Source: Pelargonium x hortorum (lineage: Eukaryota; Streptophyta; Magnoliopsida; Geraniales; Geraniaceae). Taken from it: a stretch of 64,000 nt of DNA. The DNA is taken from the NCBI GenBank assembly GCA_036897525.1, contig JAYMTJ010000004.1, positions 62,001 to 126,000 of the forward strand, written 5' to 3'. Shown here piece by piece: positions 63,441 through 64,000 of this stretch (positions are counted from its first letter, which is position 1; the number at the start of each line of letters is the position of its first letter). The translations under genes were made by a program, and so were the position numbers. The notes under the pieces were generated by a model. The model was not told where the DNA came from, searched no databases, and worked only from the letters and a program-made list of their open reading frames with translations.

Positions 63441-64000
63441 GAGGATTCCCCTAGGGTTAGTACAGGCTTTCCGATGAAATAAATCAAATTGTATGCCCTC
63501 TAAATTACCTTATTTCTTAAATTCAGGGTCAAAGTATGTATGTTTGTACATCTGGACAGCTTTTCCTTTAGTTTTAATGCTTAAAAAGCTCCCAATTCTG
63601 TTCAGGATCTTCTTTGAACTAAATAAAAACTAAATAAGGGTGTTTTTGTCGCTATTTGGGTTGTAAATCAACCCCAGTTATATTTAAGATCGAGCAGTAA
63701 CAGAACTAAGAATCAAATACCGACTCTTTTTGCAAATTATTAAATTAAGAAGGTTTTTTCCCGGGTTGTCTAACTCAAACTTTTAGGGCTCGTGTATCCC
63801 TACTCGGTTTTGGTACAGACATATAAATAAAGAAAACTCTTTAGCCATTTATCTTAAATCAGAGACCCAATAATTTTCCAAAACAGAGGGTTCGCCACTA
63901 AATAGAAACAACTTAGTTTAGTATAGACTGGATTTCGGTTTCTCTATCTATACGAATAGCAATTAAAGATATGCCGAGTTTCGAATTTGAATCTGGGAAA
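63441..64000. other. AT-rich non-coding DNA
   Basis: Nothing supportable is seen up to the window edge. Confidence 0.6.

Noticed and set aside
1-64000. Retroviral, LTR-type or Polinton-like fossils
   Set aside because: No long terminal repeats, primer-binding site, polymerase or capsid-like coding stretch is recognisable anywhere in the window.
1-64000. CRISPR arrays
   Set aside because: No regularly spaced identical repeats of 20-40 bases; the repeats found are diverged, irregularly spaced or short tandems.

Overview
This window is almost entirely non-coding. It is AT-rich: seven lines counted by hand give roughly 35% G+C. I find no conserved protein gene, no rRNA core motif, no CRISPR array, no insertion sequence and no intact transposon. 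The longest open frame is 110 codons and contains no ATG. At this base composition a random 64 kb read in six frames should give a longest frame of about 120 codons, so the open frames are no better than chance as a set.

The only recognisable homology is to tRNA genes. A cluster of tRNA-like sequences lies between 47.0 and 52.1 kb: a lysine-type relic at 47016, a histidine-anticodon relic on the minus strand at 48172, a well-preserved glutamine-type tRNA with a replaced anticodon loop at 49074, and weaker relics at 51.78 and 52.05 kb. The Gln-like and Lys-like bodies resemble, from memory, the forms used in plant (green-lineage) mitochondria. My best guess is a gene-free stretch of a greatly expanded organelle genome, probably mitochondrial, or organelle-derived DNA. 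The low G+C is unusual for flowering-plant mitochondria, so the assignment is tentative.

Layout: 1-9170 is featureless AT-rich DNA with one GC-rich cluster at 5.9 kb. 9171-10560 is a less AT-biased island with several short ATG-started frames. 10561-20340 is featureless. 20341-21890 is an island carrying inverted copies of a repeat family. 23.44-23.76 and 26.64-28.96 kb are further islands, the second rich in that family. 29.80-31.33 kb holds three diverged copies of a composite repeat. 36.48-37.66 kb is an island sharing words with the 10 kb and 60 kb islands. 37.66-47.0 kb is featureless. 47.0-52.1 kb is the tRNA-like cluster. 52.99-53.25 kb is a small GC-richer patch. 57.42-58.63 kb starts with an 11-C tract and is dense in short open frames. 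58.70-61.50 kb is an island with more composite repeats. 63.11-63.44 kb is a last copy of the island repeat family.

The two real organising features are therefore (i) islands built from shared diverged repeat modules, on both strands, set in AT-rich filler that contains many short purine-to-pyrimidine dyads and many GGATCC words, and (ii) a row of decaying or rewritten tRNAs. No genes can be shown to work together here.
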